A DNA stretch of 64,000 nucleotides, from NCBI RefSeq assembly GCF_000300195.1, contig NZ_AMQH01000012.1, positions 62,001-126,000 of the forward strand. Direction: 5' to 3'. Position numbers and translations under genes: made by a program. Each line of letters opens with the position of its first letter. Within the stretch, counting starts at the first letter, position 1. Positions 1 to 8,988 of this stretch are shown here, piece after piece. Origin of the DNA: Clostridium tunisiense TJ (lineage in GTDB: Bacteria; Bacillota; Clostridia; Clostridiales; Clostridiaceae). The notes beneath the pieces were generated by a model. That model did no database searches. It was not told where the DNA came from and saw only the letters and a program-made list of their open reading frames with translations.

Positions 1-1
1 A

Positions 2-301
2 GCTATTGGAGAGTCAGAAGCTTTCCGTGAAAGAGAAGTTGGTAAAGCTAAGGGTGATGCTTATATGGCGCAAATTCAGGCTTATGGAAATCCTCAATAC
101 TATGTAATGAAGGAAGTCATGGGATCCTTTACGGAAGCTATAAAAGATGGAAAGATTCCATTAGTGCCAACTATTGTTATGGGATCAGGGAATGGAAATA
201 TTCCCAATGTGTTTGAGAATATGATGTCTTTAGTTTTAACTGAAAAGCTCACTGGAAAAGATGTTTTAACAGAAGCTTTGAACAAAGAAATTAAAAATTA
301 A
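2..301 (+). CDS. SPFH/Band 7-like protein, C-terminal part
   Basis: The reading frame is open from base 2 and ends at TAA 299-301, so this is the last 99 residues or so of a protein starting outside the window. The visible part begins with a charged helical stretch rich in Glu, Arg and Ala (ESEAFREREVGKAKGDAY), typical of the coiled-coil tail of SPFH/Band 7/flotillin-like membrane scaffolds. It ends in a Gly-rich and then helical tail. The family call rests only on this tail, so function is tentative. A strong hairpin terminator follows within 35 bases. Confidence 0.5.
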   Translation, partial: AIGESEAFREREVGKAKGDAYMAQIQAYGNPQYYVMKEVMGSFTEAIKDGKIPLVPTIVMGSGNGNIPNVFENMMSLVLTEKLTGKDVLTEALNKEIKN

Positions 302-331
302 GAAAGAGAATTTTTAAGTTTTTTTAAGTAG

Positions 332-360
332 AGGATGTCAAAGTTATTGACATCCTTTTA
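332..360 (+). terminator. Intrinsic terminator after SPFH-like gene
   Basis: A perfect 10-bp stem, AGGATGTCAA (332-341) with TTGACATCCT (347-356), is followed by a short T-rich tail. It closes the transcript of the partial gene before it. Confidence 0.8.
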
Positions 361-443
361 AAAGAATTGAACTTTGTTCCATGAAAGTAGAAATTCTCAT
401 TTTAAGGTTAGGGTTTAATAGTATTTAACCTTATTTTCTGCAT

Positions 444-483
444 AAAATACTACAGTAATCTGTGATGATTATTGTAGTATTTT
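444..483. terminator. Long hairpin, probable terminator or leader structure
   Basis: Bases 444-460 and 467-483 form a 17-bp stem with one G-T wobble and a 6-base loop. The stem has A-runs on one side and T-runs on the other, so it could terminate in either direction. It lies 36 bases before the next start codon, so it could instead be a leader hairpin of that gene. Confidence 0.55.
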
Positions 484-519
484 CATGTCTTAGTATAAAC
501 AAAAGAGGAGGTATTTATT

Positions 520-876
520 ATGAATAAAAACAACATGGAAGAAATAAAAAATAGAGTAGGTGAAATAGAAAATCTCATGGATAGCTATGTAAGAACTGAA
601 AGACATTTGGAACAACATTCAGATATAGCATCTAAAAATCAAATTCATCATGCTCATGAAATTCAAAAGGAAAGATCTGAGCAAATAGAAAATTTAGAGA
701 ATAAAATAGCTTATGGAAACAATCCAGGAAACAACGAATTAGATAATGCAAAAGCAAATTATGAAAAAACTGAAAAATATATAAGTTATAATGGGGACCA
801 CATGTCTACTGCACAATTAAATAATATAAAAGAAAAACAAAAAAATAGAAAAAATTTAATTAATTACTTAGAGTAA
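520..876 (+). CDS. Small hydrophilic coiled-coil protein, unknown function
   Basis: 118 residues, rich in Glu, Lys, Asn and His, with no signal peptide or membrane segment. Long amphipathic helices are likely, with heptad-like spacing around residues 5-75 and 90-117. A His-rich patch (residues around 45-50) is visible. The start is secure: AGAGGAGG sits just upstream of ATG 520. I do not recognise a family. Proteins of this kind are often sporulation-associated in clostridia, but nothing here proves that. Confidence 0.6.
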   Translation: MNKNNMEEIKNRVGEIENLMDSYVRTERHLEQHSDIASKNQIHHAHEIQKERSEQIENLENKIAYGNNPGNNELDNAKANYEKTEKYISYNGDHMSTAQLNNIKEKQKNRKNLINYLE

Positions 877-1187
877 CGGAGATATTTAAATTAAGTTAAC
901 AAAATCCATACTACTTCATAATATATAGTAAGACTTCTAGATAAAATAAGGTAATCAACTAGTATTCCATTTGTTACTTTCCTCTAGATGTCTAATGCAG
1001 AATTAACGTTATAAAGGCTTTCAAGTTAAAAGTTTTTTATAATTGTAAAAGTCTTAAGGAAACAAAAATATTACTGCTTAATAAGCTTTAATACCTGTTT
1101 CATATACTTAAGAAATTATCAATACTAGGCTTAAAATTAGTACGTTGATAATTCCTTAATAATATATATAAAGGGAGTTTGAAGTGT
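877..1187. other. Intergenic stretch with two large inverted repeats
   Basis: No gene is seen. The segment holds an inverted repeat with arms 931-941 and 983-993 (10 of 11 pairs) and a second with arms 1108-1127 and 1138-1159, which ends shortly before the ribosome binding site of the Cys-rich gene. Neither has the T-run of a standard terminator on the + strand. They may be RNA structures of the upstream or downstream transcript. Confidence 0.45.
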
Positions 1188-1532
1188 ATGGAAAATCAAG
1201 AGTTATTAAATGCTCTAATGAGTGATCCAGAAGTAAGAAAATTATTAATTAAATTAAGCAAAAATGAAAATGTTAATGCTGCATTAACAAATAGTTATAC
1301 ACAGGGAAATTATTACCCAAATAATCATAACAACTGTTGCCCACCATGTAACTGCAATCAAAATACAGGTCTAGGTGGATTAGGATTTTTATTCTTACTA
1401 CCTTTGTTATTCTGTGGATGTGGTTCTAACTTAGGATTTGGAAGAGGTTGTGGCTTTGGTGGTGGATACAATCATGGATGTTTCAATAATTGTTGTGATT
1501 GCTGTGATTGTTGTTGCGAGTTTTGGTGTTAA
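1188..1532 (+). CDS. Cys/Gly-rich small protein, coat-like
   Basis: 114 residues from ATG 1188, chosen because AAGGGAG (1171-1177) lies at normal spacing; a TTG at 1179 is in frame but too close to that site. The N-terminal half is a charged helix (residues 1-40). The middle has an Asn/Cys segment (NNCCPPCNCN), then a short hydrophobic stretch (GFLFLLPLLF) and a Gly/Cys tail that ends with repeated CCD units and a final FWC. Cys- and Gly-rich tails like this occur in spore coat or exosporium proteins of clostridia, but the family is not certain. A bidirectional terminator follows. Confidence 0.65.
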   Translation: MENQELLNALMSDPEVRKLLIKLSKNENVNAALTNSYTQGNYYPNNHNNCCPPCNCNQNTGLGGLGFLFLLPLLFCGCGSNLGFGRGCGFGGGYNHGCFNNCCDCCDCCCEFWC

Positions 1533-1564
1533 TAAATCAATAATATAACTAATATAATAATTCT

Positions 1565-1595
1565 AGCCCTCTATAAATTTTATAGAGGGCTTTAA
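1565..1595. terminator. Bidirectional terminator
   Basis: AGCCCTCTATA (1565-1575) pairs with TATAGAGGGCT (1581-1591), followed by TTT. It sits between two convergent genes and can end both transcripts. Confidence 0.85.
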
Positions 1596-1605
1596 ATGCT
1601 TTATT

Positions 1606-2493
1606 TTAAAACTTTACTAAATATTTTGGTTCAAGCCTTACTGGTTGATAGGTAAGCTTAGCCTTTCTTAATCCTTCAATACCTAAATCTTGTTCCCTGT
1701 TTATAAAAGGTACATGGCTAAAATAGTTTTCTACAAAGGTTTTGTTAATAAAAGCATAAAGTCCATTAATTGTTGAATCAGCTTTTTCTACGTGAATAAT
1801 TGCCATTTCATCATTGACCTGTTCACCAATTGTAAAGGCAGAGATTTTATCATTAACATAAATTATCATGCCTTTAAAATCTAAATAATGATTGCTTTTT
1901 AGCATTTCTTCAATTGCTCTTAGTTCATATAAAAGATACCCCTTACAATCATTTTTTCTACACCATTCTCTAGCAGCTTTTATACAATCGCATATTAATC
2001 CATCTGTAATGGGTTCAACTCTATATGTATTATTTTTTATAAAGTTGTTATAATGATTTTTTTTGCTGTGAAGCTTTTTCCCAGAAAGGGAAATGAGTTT
2101 TTCACTGGTATATATGTAATCAAAATTATCCCTATCTTCCTCTATTATTAGTTCATCTCCGAAGACTTCTCTAAGGTCCTGAATAAAAGGCTCTTCCGCA
2201 TCTTTAAAAAGGTAATCAAGCCCTTCTGTAGTTTTATAGTTCATAAGATCACTTACTACTTCTTTTAAATTTTCTCTAGTATAGCCTATAGGTTCCATTA
2301 GATGATAACTGCCTTGGAAATCTAATTTCTTTATAATTAACATATCTTTATAAATAGCAAATTGAATATCTAATGCTTTTCTCCACATAAATAAGCTAGT
2401 AAAAGAATACTCACAAGTTTTAAATTTATAAGGTTTTAGGTATTTGTCAAATATTGCCTTATCCTCTAATGTCAATGGTTTAAAGTTTAGCAT
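1606..2493 (-). CDS. DUF2156 (phosphatidylglycerol lysyltransferase C-terminal-like) protein
   Basis: 295 residues from ATG (complement of 2491-2493), preceded by an AGGAGG site. The reading frame stays open 84 codons further upstream, but that extension is AT-rich, low-complexity and lacks an RBS, so I reject it. The protein starts with a LTLEDKAIFDKYL segment and has the acyltransferase-fold pattern (SKKNHYNNF, DKISAFTIGEQ, INREQDLGIEGLRKAKLTY) of the DUF2156 group, related to the catalytic domain of MprF-type aminoacyl-lipid synthases. No membrane domain is present, so it is a stand-alone soluble GNAT-like protein. Its substrate is unknown. It is divergent to cphBA. Confidence 0.8.
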   Translation of the reverse strand: MLNFKPLTLEDKAIFDKYLKPYKFKTCEYSFTSLFMWRKALDIQFAIYKDMLIIKKLDFQGSYHLMEPIGYTRENLKEVVSDLMNYKTTEGLDYLFKDAEEPFIQDLREVFGDELIIEEDRDNFDYIYTSEKLISLSGKKLHSKKNHYNNFIKNNTYRVEPITDGLICDCIKAAREWCRKNDCKGYLLYELRAIEEMLKSNHYLDFKGMIIYVNDKISAFTIGEQVNDEMAIIHVEKADSTINGLYAFINKTFVENYFSHVPFINREQDLGIEGLRKAKLTYQPVRLEPKYLVKF

Positions 2494-2831
2494 AATACTT
2501 CCTCCTAGTAAATTTTTCAATTTCGCATTAATTATATTATAAGGATTTAATAACTTAAATAAAGTTTGTAAAAGAGTTTTAAATAATATTATATATATTT
2601 GGGCAAAAATAATATCAGATATAATTATTATAATACAACAAAAACAGAATTTAATCCTATAATTATACTTTAATTTTATGATAATAGGCAGAATAATTTT
2701 CACCAAATAGTAATTACGAAATAATTTCCATGCATATTTTATCATTTAAAAAGAACTATATAAAACATGTATAATAGTTTTTTTTACTGGAAAAAATATA
2801 GAATGCGTAAAAAAAAGATGAGGTGATTTAT

Positions 2832-3662
2832 TTGGAACCAAAGCTGGAGGGTAATTTAATTATCATTGGAGGGGCAGAGGATAAAAAGGGTGAAAAGGAG
2901 ATATTAAAGGAGGTATGTAGCAAATTAGACAGAGAAAATGAAAAACTAGTAATTGCTACAGTAGCAACAGAGCTTCCAGAGGAAGTAGGTAAGGAATATA
3001 CAAAAATATTTAAAAATTTAGGTGTGAAAAATATAAGTATTTTAGATATACAAGACAGAGCCCATGCATTTGAAGAAAAGAATGTAAATATGCTTAAAGC
3101 AGCATCAATAGTCTTTTTTACTGGTGGAGACCAATTGAAAATTACAAGTCTTCTAGGAGGCACACCACTTTATAAAGTAATCAAGGATATAAATGAGGAA
3201 GGCTGTATATTTGTCGGAACTTCCGCAGGTGCTTCAGTTATGAGCGATACTATGATTATCAGTGGCGCAGATGATGATTCCCCTAAAAAGTGTACCATTA
3301 AGATGGCTCCTGGGTTAGGGTTAATTAAAGATGTTATCATAGATCAACACTTCGCTCAACGTGGTAGAGTGGGAAGATTATTAGGAGCCATCGCTGAAAA
3401 TCCTGAATGTCTTGGTATTGGGATTGATGAAGATACAGCTATAGAAGTTTCTGAGAAAGGGTATTTTAAGGTTCTTGGTTCAGGCGCAGTCTATGTAATT
3501 GATGCAAGCGAAATTTCATTTACAAATGTATCGGAGCAGAATCCAGAAGAAATATTATCAATGTTTAATGTGAAGATGCATGTATTAAAGAGTAATGATC
3601 GTTTTGATTTAACAAAAAGACAGCCATTTGAAAACGAGGAGGAAAAAAATGAAAATAAATAG
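2832..3662 (+). CDS. cphB: Cyanophycinase
   Basis: 276 residues of the peptidase S51 family. The enzyme hydrolyses cyanophycin (multi-L-arginyl-poly-L-aspartate) to beta-Asp-Arg dipeptides. The N-terminal GNLIIIGGAEDK strand-turn, the GGDQLKI segment and the nucleophile elbow GTSAGASVM (Ser131) are all present. The frame opens at GTG 2823, but GAGGTGA (2820-2826) overlaps it and fits TTG 2832 as the start. The end overlaps the start of cphA by 14 bases, implying translational coupling. Placing the degrading enzyme first suggests synthesis and turnover are co-expressed. Confidence 0.93.
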   Translation: MEPKLEGNLIIIGGAEDKKGEKEILKEVCSKLDRENEKLVIATVATELPEEVGKEYTKIFKNLGVKNISILDIQDRAHAFEEKNVNMLKAASIVFFTGGDQLKITSLLGGTPLYKVIKDINEEGCIFVGTSAGASVMSDTMIISGADDDSPKKCTIKMAPGLGLIKDVIIDQHFAQRGRVGRLLGAIAENPECLGIGIDEDTAIEVSEKGYFKVLGSGAVYVIDASEISFTNVSEQNPEEILSMFNVKMHVLKSNDRFDLTKRQPFENEEEKNENK

Positions 3663-6294
3663 TTTTAACACTTTTGAGGGAAGAAACATTTATTCCCATA
3701 AAAAGTGTATTAGAATGGATTTAGATTTAGAAGGATATTGTGAAATACCGAGTAAGTCCATTCCGGGTTTTAATGAAAGTCTTGTTAATGCCATTCCGGA
3801 GTTAAAGACTCATCGTTGCGGAATCGATGAGGAAGGTGGCTTTGTTAAAAGATTAAAAGAGGGAACATACTTAGCACATATTTGTGAACATTGTATAATA
3901 GCTATTCAAAACAGGTTGGGATTAGATGCAAAGTATGGAAAGGCAAGAGAAATTCAAGGAGATAATTATTATATTATATTTGAATATATATATCCTAATA
4001 CTGCTTTGCATATAGGAAAAACCATAGTAGAATTTGTTAATTCTCTTATAAAAGGCTATGAGTTTAATTTAAATGAATCAGTAGAGGAAATTAAGAAAAC
4101 TTTATTAAAAGAGCAAATTGGACCAAGTACCCTTGCTATTTGTGAGGAAGCTAAAAAAAGAGGCATACCAGTATTAAAAATTGGAGATGGAAGCATTTTT
4201 CAATTAGGATATGGAAAATTTGGGAAAAGAATAGAAGCCACCATTGGTGAAAATACAGGCACTATAGCCGTGGATGCGGCATGTGATAAATATCTAACAA
4301 AGCAAATACTTGAAGTTCAGTGTTTGCCAGTTGCACAAGGAACAAAAATTAACAGTGCTATGGATTTATTAGAAGAAGCGATGTGCATAGAATTTCCTTT
4401 AGTGCTTAAGCCACAGTTTGGAAATCAAGGCAAAGGGGTTTATGCAAATATTAAAGATGAGAAAGAATTGCTTAAATGTTATAAGGCGCTTTCTAAAGAG
4501 TATAAAGATATAATTATGGAAAAATATATTCAAGGAGATGACTATAGAGTTTGTGTAGTGGATGGTCAAGTGGTAGCAGTTTCTAAAAGGACTCCACCAT
4601 TTATAGTTGGTGATGGGAAGAATACAATAAAACATTTAATTGAAGAATTAAATAAGGATATTCTTAGAGGCGAAGGCCATGAAAAACCACTTACAAAAAT
4701 TAAAATAGATGATAAAATGCTTCAGCATATTGCAAAAAAGGGATATGACTTAAATACAATTTTAGAGAATGATGAAGAAACAACTCTAAGAGAGAATGCA
4801 AACTTATCAACTGGTGGAATGGCACTTGATTGCACAGATATAATCTGCAGAGAAAACGTGGAAATCTGTCAAAGGGCAGCTACGGCAATTGGTTTGGATA
4901 TCTGTGGAATTGATATAATCTGTAAAGATATTAGTAAACCTTTAGGTAATGAAGGTGTAATTGTAGAAATTAATGCTGCACCAGGAATAAGGATGCATCA
5001 CTATCCTTCTATGGGTAGAAGTAGAAATGTAGCAGAAAAGATAGTAGATATGCTATTTAAAGCTAGCACAGAAACTTTTCCTATTGTATCAATTACTGGT
5101 ACTAATGGTAAAACTACTACTACAAGATTAATTAGTCATGTAATGCAACTTTGGGGACGCAATGTAGGCATGACCACAACAGGTGGCATTTATATCAATA
5201 ACAAATGCATAAGAAAAGGTGATACAACAGGACCACAAAGTGCAAAAACTATATTGTTCAATAGGGAAATAGATGCAGCGGTGCTAGAAACCGCAAGAGG
5301 TGGGCTGGTTCGCTCAGGTCTTGCCTATGACCTAGCAGATGTTAGTGTAATCACCAATATAACAGATGATCATCTTGGGATAGATGGGATCGACACCCTA
5401 GAGAACTTAGCGCATGTTAAATCTCTAGTTGGAGAAGCTGTAAAACCAGATGGATATGTAGTATTAAATGCTGATGATGAAATGAGTTTAACTATCATAG
5501 ATAGAATGAAAAGCCACATTATCTTTTTCTCAAAGGATAAAGAAAACCCATATCTTCAAAATAACATACAAAAAGGTGGATATGGAGTATATGTAGAAGA
5601 TGGATGTCTATGTATCGAACATGAAGAAAGTAAGATCAATCTTATGAGTATAAAGGATATAGGAATAACCTTTGATGGTAATCTTCAATATAATGTAGAA
5701 AATGCTATGGCGGCTTGTGGTGCATTAGTAGGATTAGGTGTAGATTATGAAGTAATTAAAAATGGTTTAGCTACTTTCTATTGTAATGAAGAACTTAATC
5801 CAGGAAGATTTAATGTATACAAAGTAGGGGAAATAACAGTAGTACTAGATTATGGACATAATGTTGAAGGCTATAAAGCTGTTATGGAGGGATTAAGGAA
5901 TATTAAGAAAAATAGATTAATTGGCGTTATTGGAGTGCCAGGAGACAGATTAAATAGAAATATTGAAGATTTGGGAAAGATTTCTTCTCAATACTTTGAT
6001 TATATTTACATTAAGGAGGACTTAGATAAAAGAGGGCGAAAAGAAGGAGAAGTAGCTGAAATTCTTCGACAAGGGGTACTATCAACTGGCTATAAGGAAG
6101 AGGCTCTTAATATTATATTAAATGAAAAAGATGCTTTAAGATTGGCTATAGATAATAGCGAGCCAGGAGATATAGTTGTTGTATTCTTTGAAGAATATGG
6201 TCCATTAGTAGATTTAATTAGGGGAAAAATAGAAGAAATTAATATGGGCAGTGATAAACATATAGCGTATAGGAATATATCAGGATTAGCATAA
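3649..6294 (+). CDS. cphA: Cyanophycin synthetase
   Basis: 881 residues, the usual size. The enzyme uses ATP to add Asp to the backbone and then Arg to the side chain of cyanophycin without a ribosome. Order of parts: N-terminal domain (1-160), ATP-grasp domain (about 215-470, with KPQFGNQGKGV and EINAAPGIRMHHYPS), then a Mur-ligase-like domain with the P-loop ITGTNGKTTTT (from residue 482) and DDHLGIDG. ATG 3649 has AGGAGG just upstream and is preferred over the in-frame TTG 3628. The catalytic motifs look intact. Probable role: dynamic nitrogen and energy storage, possibly in the mother cell or spore. Confidence 0.95.
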   Translation: MKINSFNTFEGRNIYSHKKCIRMDLDLEGYCEIPSKSIPGFNESLVNAIPELKTHRCGIDEEGGFVKRLKEGTYLAHICEHCIIAIQNRLGLDAKYGKAREIQGDNYYIIFEYIYPNTALHIGKTIVEFVNSLIKGYEFNLNESVEEIKKTLLKEQIGPSTLAICEEAKKRGIPVLKIGDGSIFQLGYGKFGKRIEATIGENTGTIAVDAACDKYLTKQILEVQCLPVAQGTKINSAMDLLEEAMCIEFPLVLKPQFGNQGKGVYANIKDEKELLKCYKALSKEYKDIIMEKYIQGDDYRVCVVDGQVVAVSKRTPPFIVGDGKNTIKHLIEELNKDILRGEGHEKPLTKIKIDDKMLQHIAKKGYDLNTILENDEETTLRENANLSTGGMALDCTDIICRENVEICQRAATAIGLDICGIDIICKDISKPLGNEGVIVEINAAPGIRMHHYPSMGRSRNVAEKIVDMLFKASTETFPIVSITGTNGKTTTTRLISHVMQLWGRNVGMTTTGGIYINNKCIRKGDTTGPQSAKTILFNREIDAAVLETARGGLVRSGLAYDLADVSVITNITDDHLGIDGIDTLENLAHVKSLVGEAVKPDGYVVLNADDEMSLTIIDRMKSHIIFFSKDKENPYLQNNIQKGGYGVYVEDGCLCIEHEESKINLMSIKDIGITFDGNLQYNVENAMAACGALVGLGVDYEVIKNGLATFYCNEELNPGRFNVYKVGEITVVLDYGHNVEGYKAVMEGLRNIKKNRLIGVIGVPGDRLNRNIEDLGKISSQYFDYIYIKEDLDKRGRKEGEVAEILRQGVLSTGYKEEALNIILNEKDALRLAIDNSEPGDIVVVFFEEYGPLVDLIRGKIEEINMGSDKHIAYRNISGLA

Positions 6295-6329
6295 ATTAAG
6301 TAAGTTTTTAACGCTTACAAAATCAAAAC

Positions 6330-6360
6330 AAGGATAGCACTACAAGATGCTATCCTTTAT
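6330..6360 (+). terminator. Terminator of cphBA
   Basis: AAGGATAGCA (6330-6339) pairs with TGCTATCCTT (6348-6357), followed by a T-rich run. The rest of the 322-base gap to the next gene is AT-rich with no other recognisable element. Confidence 0.85.
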
Positions 6361-6616
6361 CTTTATCATAAACACATTAAAACTAAAAGGTATCATTACT
6401 ATCACGTCAAGAAAAAACTAAAACAATATGAAAATATCTTAATAAAAATAAAAATTTACAGAGAATTTAAGTATATACGGATTTATAATTTTTAATTTGT
6501 GCAAAATAATAATATGATAATTATAAAATATAACTATGGAGAAACTTTGAAAAAAATCAAAGAGTTTAAATTGATTTAATTAAATTTCAAATAATCAGTT
6601 GCAAGGGGGATAGGTA

Positions 6617-7930
6617 ATGAATTCAAGTTCTAACAACAGTATTGTATTTCAAATATTATTAATAGGTATTCTTACTATTGTAAATGCTTTCTTTGCATCT
6701 GCAGAAATGGCCATAGTATCACTAAATAAAAATAGACTTAAAATTCTTTCTGATGAGGGTAATGACAATGCAATTTTACTAGAAAAACTTATGGAAGAAC
6801 CGAGTAAATTTTTAGCTACAATTCAGGTGGGAATAACTCTAGCTGGATTTTTTGCCAGTGCTTCAGCAGCCACTGGATTATCAACTAGATTTTCAAGCTA
6901 TTTAAGTAAATATAACATACCCTATAGTAGTAAGATTTCAATAATAATTATAACCATTATACTTTCATATTTTACTCTTGTCTTTGGAGAGTTATACCCT
7001 AAAAGAATAGCTCTACAAAAATCAGAAGCAATTGCAATGTTTGCAGTTAAGCCAATAGTTTATATTTCCAAAATCACTATTCCATTTGTTAAATTGTTGT
7101 CTAATTCCACTAATTTGTTAGTTAGAATATCAGGTATTCAAATTGAGAATCTGGAAGAGAAAGTTTCAAAGGAAGAAATACGTTCACTAATTGAAGTGGG
7201 TCAAGAACATGGTGTAATAAATGAAACAGAAAAAGAAATGATAGAAAGTATTTTTGAATTTGACAATACTATTGCTGAAGAAATAATGACACCGAGAACA
7301 GAGGTGTTTTTAATAGATATAAATTCACCTCCTGAAAAAATTTTAGAGGAACTACTTGAAGAAAAGTATTCTAGAATTCCAGTATATGAGGAAGATGTAG
7401 ATAATATTATTGGAATTTTGTATATGAAAGACTTTATTATTGAAGCAAGTATACATGGTTTTGATAAGGTTGATATAAGAAGCATACTAAGAACTCCATA
7501 TTTTGTTCCAGTTACAAAAAATATAGATAATCTTTTTAAACAGCTACAGAAGTCTAATAACCATATGGCAATTCTAATTGATGAATATGGTGGTTTTGCT
7601 GGTATTGTTACTATTGAGGATTTAATAGAAGAAGTTATGGGGAATATATTTGATGAGTATGATGATACCGAGCCTTACATAAAAAAAATTGATATCGATA
7701 CCTATATTGTAAATGGATTATTATCCATAAATGAGGTAAATGATTATTTCAGCATAAACTTACAGTCAGAACACTCAGATACTATCGGTGGATTTGTAGT
7801 AGATTTAATTGATAATATCCCTAGCGGAGTTAATGAAACAGTGGAATATGGCAGTATAATTTTTAAAGTTGAAGAAGTGAAAGAGAAAAGAATTGAAAAG
7901 GTTAGAATAATTATTAAAGGGGAAATATAG
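6617..7930 (+). CDS. CNNM/CBS/CorC_HlyC-type membrane protein (hemolysin C family)
   Basis: 437 residues. The N-terminal DUF21/CNNM domain has about four membrane segments (residues 5-30, 60-90, 100-125, 130-155). Next comes a CBS pair (about 210-340, with EIMTPRTEVFLI and MAILIDEYGGFAGIVTIEDL), and then a CorC_HlyC domain at the end. Bacterial members are linked to Mg2+ or Co2+ efflux or homeostasis; the older hemolysin name is misleading. AAGGGGGATAGG supports ATG 6617. It is a single-gene unit with its own terminator overlapping the stop. Confidence 0.88.
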   Translation: MNSSSNNSIVFQILLIGILTIVNAFFASAEMAIVSLNKNRLKILSDEGNDNAILLEKLMEEPSKFLATIQVGITLAGFFASASAATGLSTRFSSYLSKYNIPYSSKISIIIITIILSYFTLVFGELYPKRIALQKSEAIAMFAVKPIVYISKITIPFVKLLSNSTNLLVRISGIQIENLEEKVSKEEIRSLIEVGQEHGVINETEKEMIESIFEFDNTIAEEIMTPRTEVFLIDINSPPEKILEELLEEKYSRIPVYEEDVDNIIGILYMKDFIIEASIHGFDKVDIRSILRTPYFVPVTKNIDNLFKQLQKSNNHMAILIDEYGGFAGIVTIEDLIEEVMGNIFDEYDDTEPYIKKIDIDTYIVNGLLSINEVNDYFSINLQSEHSDTIGGFVVDLIDNIPSGVNETVEYGSIIFKVEEVKEKRIEKVRIIIKGEI

Positions 7931-7950
7931 GTTTTCCCCTTTAATTTTTT
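7914..7950 (+). terminator. Terminator overlapping the CNNM gene stop
   Basis: TTAAAGGGGAAA, inside the last codons, pairs with TTTTCCCCTTTAA just after the TAG. A TTTTTT run follows. Confidence 0.85.
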
Positions 7951-8118
7951 ATCATTAGACTTTATAATAAAATTGATATAAAAATATTTTAAGTTGTACT
8001 GTATTATTGTAAAATAGTTCAAAAATCAAACAAATAGTGATTTTTTCAATTATATAGGGAGTATTAGCCAACTAAATTGTAAACCTTGTGATTTAGTAAA
8101 TATAAAATTAGGTGTATG

Positions 8119-8191
8119 ATTGTAAGTTTCTAAGGTAAGAGATATATCTTAGAAAATATTAGGGACAAGGGGCAGGTGTAATACTTACAAT
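8119..8191 (+). ncRNA. Candidate three-way-junction RNA leader
   Basis: Three stems can pair at once. P1 is 8119-8126 with 8184-8191 (ATTGTAAG/CTTACAAT). P2 is 8127-8134 with 8148-8155 (TTTCTAAG/CTTAGAAA). P3 is 8157-8161 with 8179-8183 (TATTA/TAATA). The P3 loop (8162-8178) is purine-rich with GGGACAAGGGG. P2 and P3 abut P1 with only one unpaired junction base. It lies 54 bases before the response regulator start. I recognise no known riboswitch class, and chance pairing in AT-rich DNA is possible. Confidence 0.35.
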
Positions 8192-8245
8192 AAATTTGGT
8201 TCCTTAAGTTTAAAGTTTAAAAATTATGTAGTTAGGGGTTAAAGA

Positions 8246-8941
8246 ATGGATAAAAAAGTTTTAATTGTAGATGATGAGAAATATATCCTAGAATTACTAC
8301 AAGTAAATCTAGAGAGTAATGGGTTTGAAGTTATAACTTGCGATAAGGGTAATGAAGTTATAGGCATTTGTGAGGAAGCTATGCCAGATGTTATTTTGCT
8401 TGATTTAATGTTGCCAGGCTTAGATGGACTTGAAATATGTAAAAAAGTTAGGAATCACCCTAAACTTTTTAATACAGTAATTATAATGATTACTGCTAGA
8501 GGGGATGAAATTGACAAAGTAGTAGGCTTAGAACTTGGAGCAGATGATTATATGTCTAAACCCTTTAGTGTTCGTGAAGTAATTGCAAGAATTAAAGCTA
8601 TATTTCGAAGAATAGATGCTAAAGGTAGTAATACAACTTTAAATATTTGCACTAAAAACGATAGTCTTAGAATTGATTATGAAACTGGAGAAGTGTTTGT
8701 AGCTGGTGAAAAAGTAAATTTGTCCTACATGGAGTTTAAATTACTAGAAGTGTTAGCTCATAACAGAGGAAATATTGTGCAAAGGCAGGAGCTTTTTAGA
8801 CAGGTTTGGGGTTATGAATTGGTAGAAGAGACTAGAACCTTGGATGTACATATTAGAAAGCTGAGAAAGAAATTAGGTGATGATGAAAAGTATCCAAACC
8901 TAATAGAGACAGTAAGAGGATTAGGTTATAAGCTTAAATAA
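8246..8941 (+). CDS. OmpR/PhoP-family response regulator
   Basis: 231 residues. The receiver domain (1-120) has the acidic pair DD (9-10), phospho-acceptor D53 in LLDLMLPG, T83 and K105 (MSKPF). It is followed by a winged-helix DNA-binding domain (about 135-231, ending RGLGYKLK). The histidine kinase gene follows 47 bases later, so they form one operon. The pairing resembles PhoP-PhoR of Firmicutes, but other WalR/PhoP-like systems have the same architecture and the target regulon is not visible here. A possible structured leader precedes it. Confidence 0.92.
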   Translation: MDKKVLIVDDEKYILELLQVNLESNGFEVITCDKGNEVIGICEEAMPDVILLDLMLPGLDGLEICKKVRNHPKLFNTVIIMITARGDEIDKVVGLELGADDYMSKPFSVREVIARIKAIFRRIDAKGSNTTLNICTKNDSLRIDYETGEVFVAGEKVNLSYMEFKLLEVLAHNRGNIVQRQELFRQVWGYELVEETRTLDVHIRKLRKKLGDDEKYPNLIETVRGLGYKLK

Positions 8942-8988
8942 AACTACAGTTTTAATTAAAAATATACATTGTACTAGGAGTTGTGCAG

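Noticed and set aside
2494-2745. 84-codon upstream extension of the DUF2156 gene
   Set aside because: Low-complexity AT-rich translation, no RBS at its start, and a strong AGGAGG before the inner ATG at 2493.
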